This document shows, piece by piece, positions 1 through 8,495 of a stretch of DNA of 64,000 nt. A model generated the notes under the pieces. It was not told the DNA's origin. It did no database searches and worked only from the letters and a program-made list of their open reading frames with translations. Origin of the DNA: Shouchella miscanthi (GTDB lineage Bacteria; Bacillota; Bacilli; Bacillales; Bacillaceae_D); NCBI RefSeq assembly GCF_007725405.1, contig NZ_CP042163.1:3224001-3288000 (forward strand), read 5' to 3'. A program made the position numbers and the translations under genes. Positions within the stretch are counted from its first letter, which is position 1; every line of letters begins with the position of its first letter.

Positions 1-2
1 AC

Positions 3-437
3 GACTGGAAAGAACTTCAAGCTTTTGTTCAAGAGCATGGTCTTTTCCATAGCTATCGATTGGCCATTGCACCAACTGGTTCCATTTCTTATGTTCAATC
101 GGCTACCGCAAGCGTTATGCCAATTATGGAGCGTATTGAGGAACGAACATACGGAAACTCAAAGACGTACTACCCAATGCCAGGCTTAACAGCAAATAAC
201 TGGTTCTTCTTTAAAGAAGCATACGACATGGACATGTTTAAAGTCGTCGATATGATTGGAACGATCCAGCAGCATATCGATCAAGGGATTAGCTTTACGC
301 TATTCTTAAAAGACACGATGACGACAAGAGACTTAAACCGAATTGACCTCTACGCTCACCATAAAGGGGTTAAAACGATTTACTATGCACGAACGAAAGA
401 TACAGGCCAAGATGACTGCCTATCTTGTGTCGTTTAA
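3..437 (+). CDS. nrdE: Ribonucleoside-diphosphate reductase class Ib, alpha subunit (C-terminal part)
   Basis: This is the last 144 codons of the catalytic subunit of the class Ib ribonucleotide reductase, which reduces NDPs to dNDPs in the cytoplasm. The gene is cut by the left edge of the window and the frame is open from base 3. The segment LAIAPTGSISYVQSATASVMP is typical of the conserved end of the alpha-subunit barrel. The protein ends in DCLSCVV, whose C-x-x-C pair matches the C-terminal redox cysteines that thioredoxin or NrdH re-reduces. nrdF follows after 36 bases on the same strand, as in the usual nrdEF operon. Identification is very secure; nrdI, expected upstream, is outside the window. 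Confidence 0.96.
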   Translation, partial: DWKELQAFVQEHGLFHSYRLAIAPTGSISYVQSATASVMPIMERIEERTYGNSKTYYPMPGLTANNWFFFKEAYDMDMFKVVDMIGTIQQHIDQGISFTLFLKDTMTTRDLNRIDLYAHHKGVKTIYYARTKDTGQDDCLSCVV

Positions 438-473
438 GCTTATATCGTGCAACATCAAAAAGGAGCGCAACCT

Positions 474-1454
474 ATGACACACGTTTACGACGCAGCAAAT
501 TGGTCAAAGCACGAAGATGATTTTACGCAAATGTTTTACAACCAAAACGTTAAACAGTTTTGGCTTCCTGAAGAAGTCGCTTTAAATGGCGACCTTCTTA
601 CATGGAAGTACTTATCTGCTAACGAAAAGGATACGTATATGAAAGTGTTAGCCGGGCTAACCTTACTTGATACGGAGCAAGGCAATACAGGAATGCCCAT
701 TGTTGCTGAACATGTGAACGGTCATCAACGAAAAGCCGTTCTTAATTTTATGGCGATGATGGAAAATGCTGTTCATGCAAAATCCTATTCAAACATCTTT
801 ATGACTCTTGCCACAACCGAGCAAATTAATGATGTATTTGAATGGGTAAAAGAAAATCCTCGTTTGCAGAAAAAAGCAGATATGATCGTTTCTCTTTATA
901 AAGCGATTCAAACAGGCGATGAGATTTCACTATTTAAAGCAATGGTCGCATCGGTTTACTTAGAAAGTTTCTTGTTTTACAGTGGATTTTATTACCCTCT
1001 TTATTTCTATGGGCAAGGTAAGCTTATGCAAAGTGGAGAAATTATTAACTTAATTCTCCGTGACGAGGCTATTCATGGCGTATACGTTGGTTTACTGGCT
1101 CAAGAAATTTTCAATAAACAAACACCTGATACGCAAACAGCTTTAAAAGAGTTTTCAATTGATTTATTAAAAGAACTTTACAAGAATGAGCTTGCTTACA
1201 CAGAAGAATTGTATGACCCAGTTGGCTTGTCACACGATGTTAAAAAGTTTATTCGTTACAATGCAAACAAAGCACTAATGAACCTTGGATTTGATCCCTA
1301 CTTTGAAGATGAAGAGATTAATCCAATCGTTCTGAACGGCTTAAATACAAAAACAAAGTCACATGATTTCTTCTCAATGAAAGGAAACGGCTATAAAAAA
1401 GCAACAGTCGAGCCATTACGAGACGATGATTTCTTTTTTGCCGATCAAACATAA
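474..1454 (+). CDS. nrdF: Ribonucleoside-diphosphate reductase class Ib, beta subunit
   Basis: This 326-residue protein is the radical-carrying small subunit that works with NrdE. The ligands of the dinuclear metal site are all visible: D66, E97, H101, E164, E198 and H201, with the radical tyrosine at Y105 in HAKSYSNIF. The length matches the NrdF family. I chose ATG 474 because AAAAAGGAG ends 8 bases upstream; a GTG 27 bases earlier keeps the frame open but has no ribosome site. A rho-independent terminator follows directly, so nrdEF ends here. Class Ib enzymes use a dimanganese or diiron cofactor; the sequence does not tell which. Confidence 0.97.
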   Translation: MTHVYDAANWSKHEDDFTQMFYNQNVKQFWLPEEVALNGDLLTWKYLSANEKDTYMKVLAGLTLLDTEQGNTGMPIVAEHVNGHQRKAVLNFMAMMENAVHAKSYSNIFMTLATTEQINDVFEWVKENPRLQKKADMIVSLYKAIQTGDEISLFKAMVASVYLESFLFYSGFYYPLYFYGQGKLMQSGEIINLILRDEAIHGVYVGLLAQEIFNKQTPDTQTALKEFSIDLLKELYKNELAYTEELYDPVGLSHDVKKFIRYNANKALMNLGFDPYFEDEEINPIVLNGLNTKTKSHDFFSMKGNGYKKATVEPLRDDDFFFADQT

Positions 1455-1464
1455 GTATACTAAA

Positions 1465-1500
1465 GAAAAAAGAGCAGGATCATCTTGCTCTTTTCTTCTT
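1465..1500 (+). terminator. Rho-independent terminator of nrdEF
   Basis: AAAGAGCA (1469-1476) pairs with TGCTCTTT (1486-1493) and is followed by a T-rich stretch. Confidence 0.85.
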
Positions 1501-1562
1501 GCGTCTTAAGATGCAGTGTAAGATAATGTAGAAGTTAATCGTTTTTTTGACAAGGAGGTACT

Positions 1563-2189
1563 ATGATGGGCAAGATGGATGAAATGATTGTTGTTGCACC
1601 ACGTAAACACGTTTTCCATGATGAGTCTCTTGCATTTCAAGGCGTTGTTAGTAACCATGAGCAAGTTGCGACCATTATGAATCGGATTAATCGCCATTTT
1701 AGCGAGATGAGACGAGGAAACGCTGAGGAAGACGAGTTATACAAGCAACCCATTCCATATGTCGTCATTCGTAAAGGATCAGCTATTTACGCATATGAGC
1801 GGTTAAAAGGCGGCGGAGAAGCGAGACTACACCAAAAGTTATCCATTGGTTTTGGTGGTCATATGAACGCTACATCGTCATCAGATTTTAAAGATATGCT
1901 TGAGGCGAATACAGAAAGAGAATTACATGAAGAACTTCAATTCGACCCTACACATATAAAAGGTATGAAAACCATTGGACTTATTAATGATGATGAAAGT
2001 GATGTCGGTCGTGTTCATATTGGTATTTTGTCTGTATTAGACCTAGCAGAAGAAGCAACCGTTACAGTAAAAGAAACCAATCAACTTGCGGGTATGTGGC
2101 TGACGGTTGAGCAGCTTAGCGAGAAAGAAACATTCGACCGCCTTGAAACATGGTCCCAATTCGTTATTGATATTTTGAAAAAGGGGTAA
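1563..2189 (+). CDS. Nudix-family hydrolase (predicted phosphoesterase)
   Basis: A Nudix-family protein of 208 residues, predicted to cleave a nucleoside diphosphate linked to another moiety. The Nudix helix is recognisable at about residues 98-125: GGH, then ANTERELHEEL with the REL-HEEL glutamates (E120, E123, E124) that bind metal. The stretch before the box is long, as in the COG4112 group of predicted phosphoesterases, which I think is the closest relative. AAGGAGG lies 4 bases before ATG 1563 and 7 bases before ATG 1566, so the second ATG may be the true start and would remove one residue. It stands alone between a terminator and the next small gene. The substrate cannot be told from sequence. 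Confidence 0.8.
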   Translation: MMGKMDEMIVVAPRKHVFHDESLAFQGVVSNHEQVATIMNRINRHFSEMRRGNAEEDELYKQPIPYVVIRKGSAIYAYERLKGGGEARLHQKLSIGFGGHMNATSSSDFKDMLEANTERELHEELQFDPTHIKGMKTIGLINDDESDVGRVHIGILSVLDLAEEATVTVKETNQLAGMWLTVEQLSEKETFDRLETWSQFVIDILKKG

Positions 2190-2230
2190 TACACCCTTTT
2201 TTCTTTATTCCATTCTAGGGAGTGAAACGA

Positions 2231-2422
2231 ATGAAAACCGTTCAACAATTAGAAAACGAGCTTGCAGAACTAAAGAGTGATTTTATTCGCATCCAAGGAG
2301 ACGTCGAAAAAATTGAAACGATAGGCGGTAATGTAGCAAAAGCCGTTGAACAGCTAGACGCTCTCGAAAAAGAAATTGCAGATGTTAGAAATCAGCTCCG
2401 CGAAGCACTTGCCGAAACATAA
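2231..2422 (+). CDS. Short coiled-coil protein (SE1832-like)
   Basis: A 63-residue, highly charged protein that is almost entirely predicted coiled coil, with regular leucine and isoleucine spacing (QQLENELAELKSDF, then LDALEKEIADV). The central motif IETIGGNVAKAVEQL resembles the short uncharacterised Firmicutes proteins annotated as the SE1832 family; I recall this from memory and give it moderate weight. ATG 2231 is preferred over GTG 2222 because TAGGGAGTGA precedes it at good spacing. It sits 32 bases behind the Nudix gene and ends at a strong terminator, so the two may be co-transcribed. No function is known. Confidence 0.75.
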   Translation: MKTVQQLENELAELKSDFIRIQGDVEKIETIGGNVAKAVEQLDALEKEIADVRNQLREALAET

Positions 2423-2429
2423 ACTGAAC

Positions 2430-2463
2430 GAAGCCTGTCGACTTTTTCGACAGGCTTTTTTTA
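2430..2463 (+). terminator. Rho-independent terminator
   Basis: AAGCCTGTCGA (2431-2441) pairs with TCGACAGGCTT around a short T-rich loop and is followed by TTTTTT. Confidence 0.92.
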
Positions 2464-2560
2464 GCTGTTCCATGACACATCTCCTCATTCACATTCTTCT
2501 TTTTTTCTCTTTTTACGCATACCTTTATACAATTACTAGTACTTACAGAGGTGATGAATC

Positions 2561-3853
2561 GTGCAAATTCATGTTGTGCAACAAGGAGAATCACTTTACG
2601 GCATTTCTCAAGCGTACAATACCTCAGCTGAAGAGGTCATTAACGCCAATGAATTAGATGCACCCAATGAGCTTGTCGTTGGGCAGACACTCGTTATTCC
2701 GATAAATGGCCGATATTACTTTGTCCAGCCAGGAGACACGCTCACCCTCCTTTCTAATCGCTATGGTCTTCCTGTTCAAGAGATCGCTCAATTGAATCAA
2801 CTTAACCCTAACCAAAACATTTATCCCGGCCAACGCCTTTACTTCCCCCCTTTACAGAAAAGCAACATTGAAACGAACGCCTACATTGAGCCTATTAATA
2901 ACGTATTAAGTGAGAGTCTTATTACGGCAGCTCAGAGCGCCGTTCCATCACTTACGTACTTAGCGCCTTTCAGCTACCAAATCGAACGAGATGGCAGCCT
3001 GAGTGATTTAAACCTCGGTCCTCTGCCTGACATAGCTAGCCAGGCAGGTGCATCATTAATGATGGTCATTACGAATCTGGAGGATGGAGCCTTTAGTGGC
3101 GATCTCGGTCAAACCGTTCTAGAAAATAATTCCCTTCAAAATGCTTTACTGGACTCCATTATTGCCGAGGCAAATCGTGTCGGACGTTTTTCAGATGTAC
3201 ATTTTGATTTCGAATTTCTTCCAGCAACTATGCGCGAACCGTATAATCAATTTTTACGAAAAGCAGTTGAACGTTTACACCCACAAGGATTGCTCGTTTC
3301 CACTGCTCTTGCACCAAAAACAAGCGCCACCCAAACGGGTCAATGGTATGAAGCCCATGATTACGGTGCGCATGGCACTATTGTTGATTTCGTCGTATTA
3401 ATGACATATGAATGGGGTTACTCAGGGGGGCCTCCTCTCGCTGTTTCCCCGATCGGTCCCGTTACCGACGTTGTCAATTATGCTCTGTCTGAGATGCCAT
3501 CTGAAAAAATAATGCTCGGTCAAAATTTGTACGGCTATGATTGGACATTGCCTTATGAACCAGGTGGTGAGTATGCTCGTGCTGTAAGTCCCCAACAAGC
3601 CATTACCATTGCACGGGAAAACAATGCCGTTATTCAATACGATGAAAGCGCACAGGCTCCTTATTACTTTTATGTTGGGGAAAATGGTGCTACCCATGAG
3701 GTGTGGTTCGAAGATGCTCGATCCATTAATGCAAAATTTAATCTTATTCGCGAAAAGGAATTGCGTGGTATTAGCTATTGGAAATTAGGGCTGTCTTTCC
3801 CGCAAAACTGGCTACTATTGAACGATCAATTTACAATCACTAAGCGTAGCTAA
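2561..3853 (+). CDS. sleL: Spore cortex-lytic N-acetylglucosaminidase, LysM plus GH18 (SleL/YaaH type)
   Basis: This 430-residue protein has two LysM peptidoglycan-binding modules (about residues 1-47 and 51-96) followed by a glycoside hydrolase 18 domain (about 105-425). The GH18 catalytic motif is HFDFEF at 215-219, making E218 the likely acid/base. Length and architecture match SleL/YaaH, which trims muramic-delta-lactam cortex fragments during germination. There is no cleavable signal peptide, as expected for a protein made in the mother cell and deposited on the spore. The start is GTG 2561, behind AGAGGTGATG; the first LysM begins at residue 2. It appears monocistronic. The paralogous YdhD and YvbX are less likely because of the double LysM and the length. 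Confidence 0.88.
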   Translation: MQIHVVQQGESLYGISQAYNTSAEEVINANELDAPNELVVGQTLVIPINGRYYFVQPGDTLTLLSNRYGLPVQEIAQLNQLNPNQNIYPGQRLYFPPLQKSNIETNAYIEPINNVLSESLITAAQSAVPSLTYLAPFSYQIERDGSLSDLNLGPLPDIASQAGASLMMVITNLEDGAFSGDLGQTVLENNSLQNALLDSIIAEANRVGRFSDVHFDFEFLPATMREPYNQFLRKAVERLHPQGLLVSTALAPKTSATQTGQWYEAHDYGAHGTIVDFVVLMTYEWGYSGGPPLAVSPIGPVTDVVNYALSEMPSEKIMLGQNLYGYDWTLPYEPGGEYARAVSPQQAITIARENNAVIQYDESAQAPYYFYVGENGATHEVWFEDARSINAKFNLIREKELRGISYWKLGLSFPQNWLLLNDQFTITKRS

Positions 3854-4014
3854 ATGAAACACACTTTAAACGAGAATTTACCCAATTGGCCTATATGCAT
3901 TCATCCTTACGGTTGGTGTTATAAGAAAAGGAAGTCATACGTTTTGGTGTGTTTAATTAGGTAAAAGGCGACATTTGTTCAAACAACGGTACAAAATTGC
4001 ATATTTCATTTCAC

Positions 4015-4056
4015 AAGTGATGAAAGCGCCACTCCATACGCTTTTATCACTTTTTC
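4015..4056 (+). terminator. Rho-independent terminator behind sleL
   Basis: AAGTGATGAAAGCG (4015-4028) pairs with CGCTTTTATCACTT (4039-4052), followed by TTTTTC. It lies about 160 bases past the sleL stop and ends just before the SDR gene, so it insulates the two. Confidence 0.75.
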
Positions 4057-4119
4057 TTTCTGTTTAAAAAAATGAAAATAGGGAACTACATGCGAATAAA
4101 GAAAACGAGGTGAATCGTC

Positions 4120-4872
4120 ATGAAGAATCTTGCCGTTATTACAGGTGCAGCTTCTGGAATTGGCCGTGCTACAGCAGATAAATTTATTAATCACAATGTC
4201 CCAGTAGCGTTAATTGATGCAAATGAAGAACAGTTAAATGAACTAAAACAAGCATACCCTCATCACTCTATTCTTGTGTATAAAGGAGATATCTCAAACA
4301 ATGATGAGATGGAGCGCATTTTTTCTTCCATTGGTACCTACACCTCGTCCATTTCAACATTGTTTGCTAACGCTGGAATAAATGGGAAAGTTACTTCCAT
4401 TGAAGCATTTCACCCTGATGACTGGGATCAAACCATAAACACGAACTTACGAGGTACTTTTTTAAGTGTGAAGCATGCCATTCCTTTCATGAAAAACGAC
4501 GGTGGGAGTATAATTTTAACAAGCTCAGTTAATGGGACAAGAACCTTTTCCAATATCGGGATGAGCGCCTACAGCGCTTCTAAAGCAGGAATCGCCGCTT
4601 TCGGAAAGATGGCTGCACTGGAGCTTTCTTCTTATCACATTCGAGTAAATACCATCTGTCCTGGTGCTATTAAAACGAGTATTGACGAACGGACCTATCG
4701 TGATGACACTTCTCTAGAAAACCTTACGTTCAAAAAAGAAATAAGCCCTTTTCCTGTACCCGCAGCGGATCCAAGTGAAGTGGCTAATACGGTCTATTTT
4801 CTTTCTTCTCCGGAAGCAAAACATATTAGTGGCACTGAAATTGTAATAGACGCTGCACAAACACTACTATAA
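4120..4872 (+). CDS. SDR-family oxidoreductase
   Basis: A classical short-chain dehydrogenase/reductase of 250 residues. The cofactor motif TGAASGIG is at 8-15, NAG at 84-86, the catalytic serine in LTSS (about 135-136), and the YxxxK pair at Y151 and K155. The acidic residue at the end of strand 2 (LIDANEE) suggests NAD rather than NADP. ATG 4120 follows GAGGTGAATCGTC. It is a single gene between two terminator-like structures, so no pathway can be read from its neighbours. The alcohol or ketone substrate is unknown. Confidence 0.88.
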   Translation: MKNLAVITGAASGIGRATADKFINHNVPVALIDANEEQLNELKQAYPHHSILVYKGDISNNDEMERIFSSIGTYTSSISTLFANAGINGKVTSIEAFHPDDWDQTINTNLRGTFLSVKHAIPFMKNDGGSIILTSSVNGTRTFSNIGMSAYSASKAGIAAFGKMAALELSSYHIRVNTICPGAIKTSIDERTYRDDTSLENLTFKKEISPFPVPAADPSEVANTVYFLSSPEAKHISGTEIVIDAAQTLL

Positions 4873-4948
4873 ATCCCAATGTGAAGCTCTATCTGTTTTA
4901 TCGAAGCATGAGCGAAATGGTTACAATCACAATGAGCCACATTGGGAT
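4873..4948. repeat. Interrupted inverted repeat between convergent genes
   Basis: ATCCCAATGTG (4873-4883) is the exact complement of CACATTGGGAT (4938-4948); inside it GCTC (4886-4889) pairs with GAGC (4934-4937), with a two-base bulge. The loop is about 44 bases. It starts right behind the SDR stop codon and runs into the 33-codon gene. No T-run follows on either side. Confidence 0.6.
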
Positions 4949-4999
4949 GCTTAAGAGTACGCCCCAAAATAAACCAACTAAAAAACGAGTTCCGTACAT
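4898..4999 (-). CDS. Small membrane protein, 33 residues
   Basis: Reading the minus strand from ATG 4999 gives 33 codons with a start-proximal YGTRF, then one hydrophobic span of about 24 residues containing tryptophans, then a terminal LMLR. GAGGG sits 7 bases before the ATG, a good ribosome site. The composition (one transmembrane helix with a basic end) is that of many real Bacillus mini-proteins and unlike a random frame. It converges on the SDR gene. Its 3' part is one arm of a 15-base-pair inverted repeat (4873-4889 with 4934-4948). I do not recognise the family. Confidence 0.55.
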   Translation of the reverse strand: MYGTRFLVGLFWGVLLSIPMWLIVIVTISLMLR

Positions 5000-5047
5000 A
5001 GGTCATCCCTCATTTGGATACGTTTTTATTTTAGTTTTGACGAAAAG

Positions 5048-5082
5048 ATGGACAGCTATGCATGCTATTGTCCATTTTTTCT
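5048..5082 (+). terminator. Candidate rho-independent terminator
   Basis: ATGGACA (5048-5054) pairs with TGTCCAT (5068-5074), followed by TTTTTTC. It could stop read-through from the SDR gene. The rest of 5083-5195 holds no gene I can support. Confidence 0.55.
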
Positions 5083-5195
5083 TTATACTATATGCGGCGC
5101 TTGTTTTTTTTGAACCATTTGTAAAAATTTTATGCAGGTGTTTAAATATCGAGTAAACGGGGAAAAGAAAAAATATGAGACAGATTTTTTACACA

Positions 5196-5227
5196 TACAA
5201 AAAGAGACAAGGTATATCCCTGTCTCT
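5196..5227 (-). terminator. Rho-independent terminator of the NYN gene
   Basis: On the minus strand AGAGACA pairs with TGTCTCT (5203-5209 and 5221-5227) and is followed by TTTTTG. It lies about 130 bases past the stop of the NYN-domain gene. Confidence 0.75.
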
Positions 5228-5354
5228 CGTAACGAATTTGTCTAACGCATAAATGTTTTATCGAATTGTAACGAATCATTTGTCTATCCCTATAATATGA
5301 GAGACTTATCTACAAGTCAACCCTTAAGATTCGACAAACATATCATTCAAATCA

Positions 5355-6227
5355 TTACGTTTTCGATAAGGGCGCTAACCAATTGCGTCCTTCTTCTGTT
5401 AACGCGATACTTGGCTTGACATCTCCGTTTTTCAACTCTTTGTTTTCCGACCCAATTAACTTTTCAATCTTTAATAAATCGATCAGTTCACTTGCAGAAT
5501 TTGCTGGTATACCGAACTTCACCGAATATTGATTTCGTAACCACGGTGCACCTAGGTACAATTCGTTCTCCGTTCCAAATCTTGCTTCCCACTCTTCAAT
5601 AAACCGTAAAGCGTCTAGTTTATAGGATTCTAAATGATATTCTTTTACTTCTAACTGTAAAAATTCTCTTAAGTCCTCACTATAATGAGAGTAATTCGTT
5701 ATATCCGTATGCTTTGGTGCGGCTTCAGATAAATAATAGAGTTCGACTCGCTTTCCTTTGTACATTAATCGGCTCATAATCGGTACCATATCACTATCCG
5801 CAGTGACAAACACATAACATGAAATATTTTCATCTTTATACGTCATTTCAATTGCATCTATACAAAGCTCAATATCAGAAGAGTTCTTCCGAGAGTCTCC
5901 TTCTTTATCATTTGAGTATACATGGCGTATTTGAACGCGTTGTTTTTGCAGATCCGTTAAGCTAGAACGGATTCGTTGAAAATCTGCATACGCTCGAAAC
6001 GTTCGCACTTGATCCTGACCATAACGTTCCCATAAAGAATTGAATAGATTCTTTTCTTCACTCTCATGATTTGGATTATGATTATAGCGATTCATTAATG
6101 TCCAATAGACATTATCATAATCAACAAAGATCGCAATGTTCTCGTGATCTCCTGTATGAAATGCACTTTCTATCTGTCCTCTACTCATTCTATTAACCGC
6201 CTTTGAACGATCGTACGTTGCCCTCAA
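5355..6227 (-). CDS. NYN-domain (PIN-like nuclease fold) protein
   Basis: The first half of this 290-residue protein is a NYN domain: FVDYDNVYW at 35-43 (D36, D38), SSDIELCID around 117-124 (D118, D124) and VTADSDMVPI at 141-150 (D144, D146). These aspartates form the metal-binding centre of PIN/NYN ribonucleases. The C-terminal 90 residues are helical with a winged-helix look and may bind nucleic acid. The listed start is TTG 6227, 11 bases behind AGGAGG; ATG 6188, behind a weaker AGGCGG, would drop 13 residues and is also possible. It is transcribed alone and divergently from the ABC operon. RNA cleavage is inferred from the fold. Confidence 0.8.
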   Translation of the reverse strand: MRATYDRSKAVNRMSRGQIESAFHTGDHENIAIFVDYDNVYWTLMNRYNHNPNHESEEKNLFNSLWERYGQDQVRTFRAYADFQRIRSSLTDLQKQRVQIRHVYSNDKEGDSRKNSSDIELCIDAIEMTYKDENISCYVFVTADSDMVPIMSRLMYKGKRVELYYLSEAAPKHTDITNYSHYSEDLREFLQLEVKEYHLESYKLDALRFIEEWEARFGTENELYLGAPWLRNQYSVKFGIPANSASELIDLLKIEKLIGSENKELKNGDVKPSIALTEEGRNWLAPLSKT

Positions 6228-6423
6228 TTGACGGTCTTCCTCCTATTCATTTCCATGAGGCACATGGCTTATCACGAATATGCTCAATTTCTTTAAGAAT
6301 ATCCTTAGTGTACGACAAAATCGAATCGTTGCCTACACGAATTTCGTAATTTTACATTGGGCAATATGACAGCCCCATGCTTATTAAATACCAGAAAAAA
6401 GTGAAAAAAAACAGAAAATAGGT

Positions 6424-6484
6424 TTGACAACTCACTGTATGAGTCATATAATACACACATCAAGTGTATGAACCAGATAATACA
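6424..6484 (+). promoter_or_regulatory. Sigma-A promoter with two GntR (YtrA-type) operators
   Basis: TTGACA (6424-6429) and TATAAT (6447-6452) are separated by exactly 17 bases. Two 20-base elements of the form TGTATGA-N2-CA-N-ATAATACA lie at 6436-6455 and 6465-6484; each has palindromic TGTAT/ATACA ends. The first covers the spacer and -10, the second the likely transcript start. The spacing of 29 bases puts them near three helical turns apart. The GntR regulator encoded in the operon is the obvious ligand, giving autorepression; this is inference by analogy with YtrA. Confidence 0.85.
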
Positions 6485-6499
6485 TACAGGGGGTTAGTT

Positions 6500-7324
6500 A
6501 TGTCGATTATTAAACTCATGATGTTTGAGTACAAACGAATTTGGAAACTCTATCTTGCCTTGGTAATAGCTGTTACCTGCATTCAATTGTTCTTTATATG
6601 GTACGGCTCTTATACCCATGCGGAGATGTATAAAGAACTTGCGAGAGAAAGTGGACGTACATACTATCAGATCGCACAGCAAGACCAGTTATCCTTTGTC
6701 CATGTCTTTAATAGCTTTCCTATCCATGCTTCTATCATGATATCCATTGCCGCTTTGTTGCTTTATAGCTGCTTCATTTGGTACAGAGATTGGGTTGGGA
6801 AATATCCGATGGCACAGCGACTCTTAACGCTCCCTATCCATCGATCTGCTCTTTACTTTTCAAAATTAGGTACGATTTTCACTTTTGTCTTAGGAATGAT
6901 TGCACTTCAATATCTTATTATACTTGCAGGAATAGGACTTGTTCACTTAACTGTCCCTAGCGAATTTTTACAGGGCAATCCACTTGTACTTTCATCGATT
7001 GCAAGATTTTCACAGGTATTTTCGGTAATTTTACCGCTTACATTTAAATCCTTTTTATTAATGTATGGAACTGGCTTCACGTTCTTAACCGTCGCTTTTA
7101 CTGTTATCGTCATTGAACGTTCGTTTCGGATGAAAGGGTGGTTTATTGGTGCAGCTTATATGGCTATTGCTGTGGCGTTCAATGGACTTGGCACGTACAT
7201 ATCGTTGAAATTACATTTATTTGAAAGTGAAGTCTTTATCGTATTCGGTTTCACATTAGTAATCACGAGCATTCTTTCTAGCCTGCTATGTATCTATCTC
7301 TTACAACGAAAGGTGACGGTTTAA
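6500..7324 (+). CDS. ABC transporter permease (YtrC/YtrD-like)
   Basis: A 274-residue integral membrane protein with about six hydrophobic segments, starting at roughly residues 14-36 and ending near 270. It opens with a cytoplasmic IIKLMMFEYKRIWK helix, typical of ABC-2 permeases. ATG 6500 follows AGGGGG at good spacing and lies just behind the operators; upstream in-frame codons overlap the operator and are unlikely starts. Its stop overlaps the next ATG by one base, so translation is coupled. With the ATPase at the end of the operon it should form an export or stress-response ABC complex. The cargo is unknown. Confidence 0.75.
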   Translation: MSIIKLMMFEYKRIWKLYLALVIAVTCIQLFFIWYGSYTHAEMYKELARESGRTYYQIAQQDQLSFVHVFNSFPIHASIMISIAALLLYSCFIWYRDWVGKYPMAQRLLTLPIHRSALYFSKLGTIFTFVLGMIALQYLIILAGIGLVHLTVPSEFLQGNPLVLSSIARFSQVFSVILPLTFKSFLLMYGTGFTFLTVAFTVIVIERSFRMKGWFIGAAYMAIAVAFNGLGTYISLKLHLFESEVFIVFGFTLVITSILSSLLCIYLLQRKVTV

Positions 7325-8475
7325 TGAAACAAAAACGGTATTTTTTATTTAGTTTCTTTTTTTTCTTTATCATAGCTACATTTGTGACAGTATTTACCGT
7401 TAACGCAATTGAAGAACGATTTGTTCAGCATCCACTTGAATGGGAGCTTGTTGAAGGGGATCGGCATTTCTTTGAACAGCTTTCTTTTGAAGGCTATGGA
7501 CTAGGAAATGGTTCTCGTTCTTACCTATTTCAAAAAGAACGTGATTCGATTGAATTGAGCCCTATCCGTCGATCACTTGATGGTCACATGAGCTATAGCG
7601 CGCAAGCTGAACACATTTTACACGAGGATCGAAGGTTTTTCCGACTTCCACCTATGGAGCGAAACCTTGTATTGGAGAGCGAGGACTACTTGATTGCTGT
7701 TGGATCAAAGGAATCCTACGATGATGGATATAAACAATTTTTAACAATTCATTCTAAGGAAAAACAAGGGGTCCAAAAAGAACCCCTTTCTATCCCTATT
7801 GATCAACACTATTTTTCCAACCTTGATGGCATCATTCAAGGGGATCGACTCCTTCTTTTAGCTGGAGACTATACGTATTTAGAACAAGAAGGCTTTCTTA
7901 ATGCATACGAAATCGATTTGGGGACGAATACAGTGGTTCATTCAGATACCATAGTCGGCCCACAATTCATCGAGGGACTAGGAACGGAATTTGATGATTT
8001 TCAGTATGCGCATGAACCTCATACCGTTACATTTCATCCAGATCAGCCTGTAGCAATTTACATCCATGAGCGTTCAGACGGCAAAATGGGCTACAGTATT
8101 TATCACTTTCAATCACAAAAACTCTATACACTTGAGACAAGTCAAACCTATCAAGATACACTGATTGCGCCTTCGCCTGATGGTTTTCACCTCTTAGAAA
8201 AACGAAATACAAAAGGGCATCTACTAACCGTCACACTAAATGATGATGGCATCGTTTCTGAAGAACTGCTTGAATTAGATTTACCTGCTTTGCGCCTTAC
8301 AAGTAGCTTTGCTTATCATAATAATCAGCTTGCGTTGCTTCGTCAGGAAGATGGATCAGAATATCAACTAGAGCTCTTTCATGTTTCTGATAACAATCCT
8401 TTACTATCAGCAAAACTACCAATTAAAAAAGAGCATGGAATTGTTCAGATTACATCTATGCAGTTCGAAGAATAA
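7324..8475 (+). CDS. Membrane-anchored extracellular protein, propeller-like
   Basis: A 383-residue protein with a single N-terminal transmembrane anchor (about residues 5-25, KRYFLFSFFFFFIIATF). The rest is a soluble, probably extracytoplasmic, beta-rich domain. Repeated short beta segments with WELVEGD, AGDYTYL and PSPDGFHLLEKR look like a beta-propeller or TolB-like sensor. ATG 7324 overlaps the stop of the permease gene. Position inside the GntR/ABC operon suggests an accessory or ligand-sensing subunit of the transporter. I do not recognise a named family. Confidence 0.65.
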   Translation: MKQKRYFLFSFFFFFIIATFVTVFTVNAIEERFVQHPLEWELVEGDRHFFEQLSFEGYGLGNGSRSYLFQKERDSIELSPIRRSLDGHMSYSAQAEHILHEDRRFFRLPPMERNLVLESEDYLIAVGSKESYDDGYKQFLTIHSKEKQGVQKEPLSIPIDQHYFSNLDGIIQGDRLLLLAGDYTYLEQEGFLNAYEIDLGTNTVVHSDTIVGPQFIEGLGTEFDDFQYAHEPHTVTFHPDQPVAIYIHERSDGKMGYSIYHFQSQKLYTLETSQTYQDTLIAPSPDGFHLLEKRNTKGHLLTVTLNDDGIVSEELLELDLPALRLTSSFAYHNNQLALLRQEDGSEYQLELFHVSDNNPLLSAKLPIKKEHGIVQITSMQFEE

Positions 8476-8495
8476 GAGGGGGGACAGAAAAAGAC

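Noticed and set aside
4881-5156. 91-codon plus-strand frame after the SDR gene
   Set aside because: No ribosome site; antisense to the better supported 33-residue gene and crosses a terminator hairpin.
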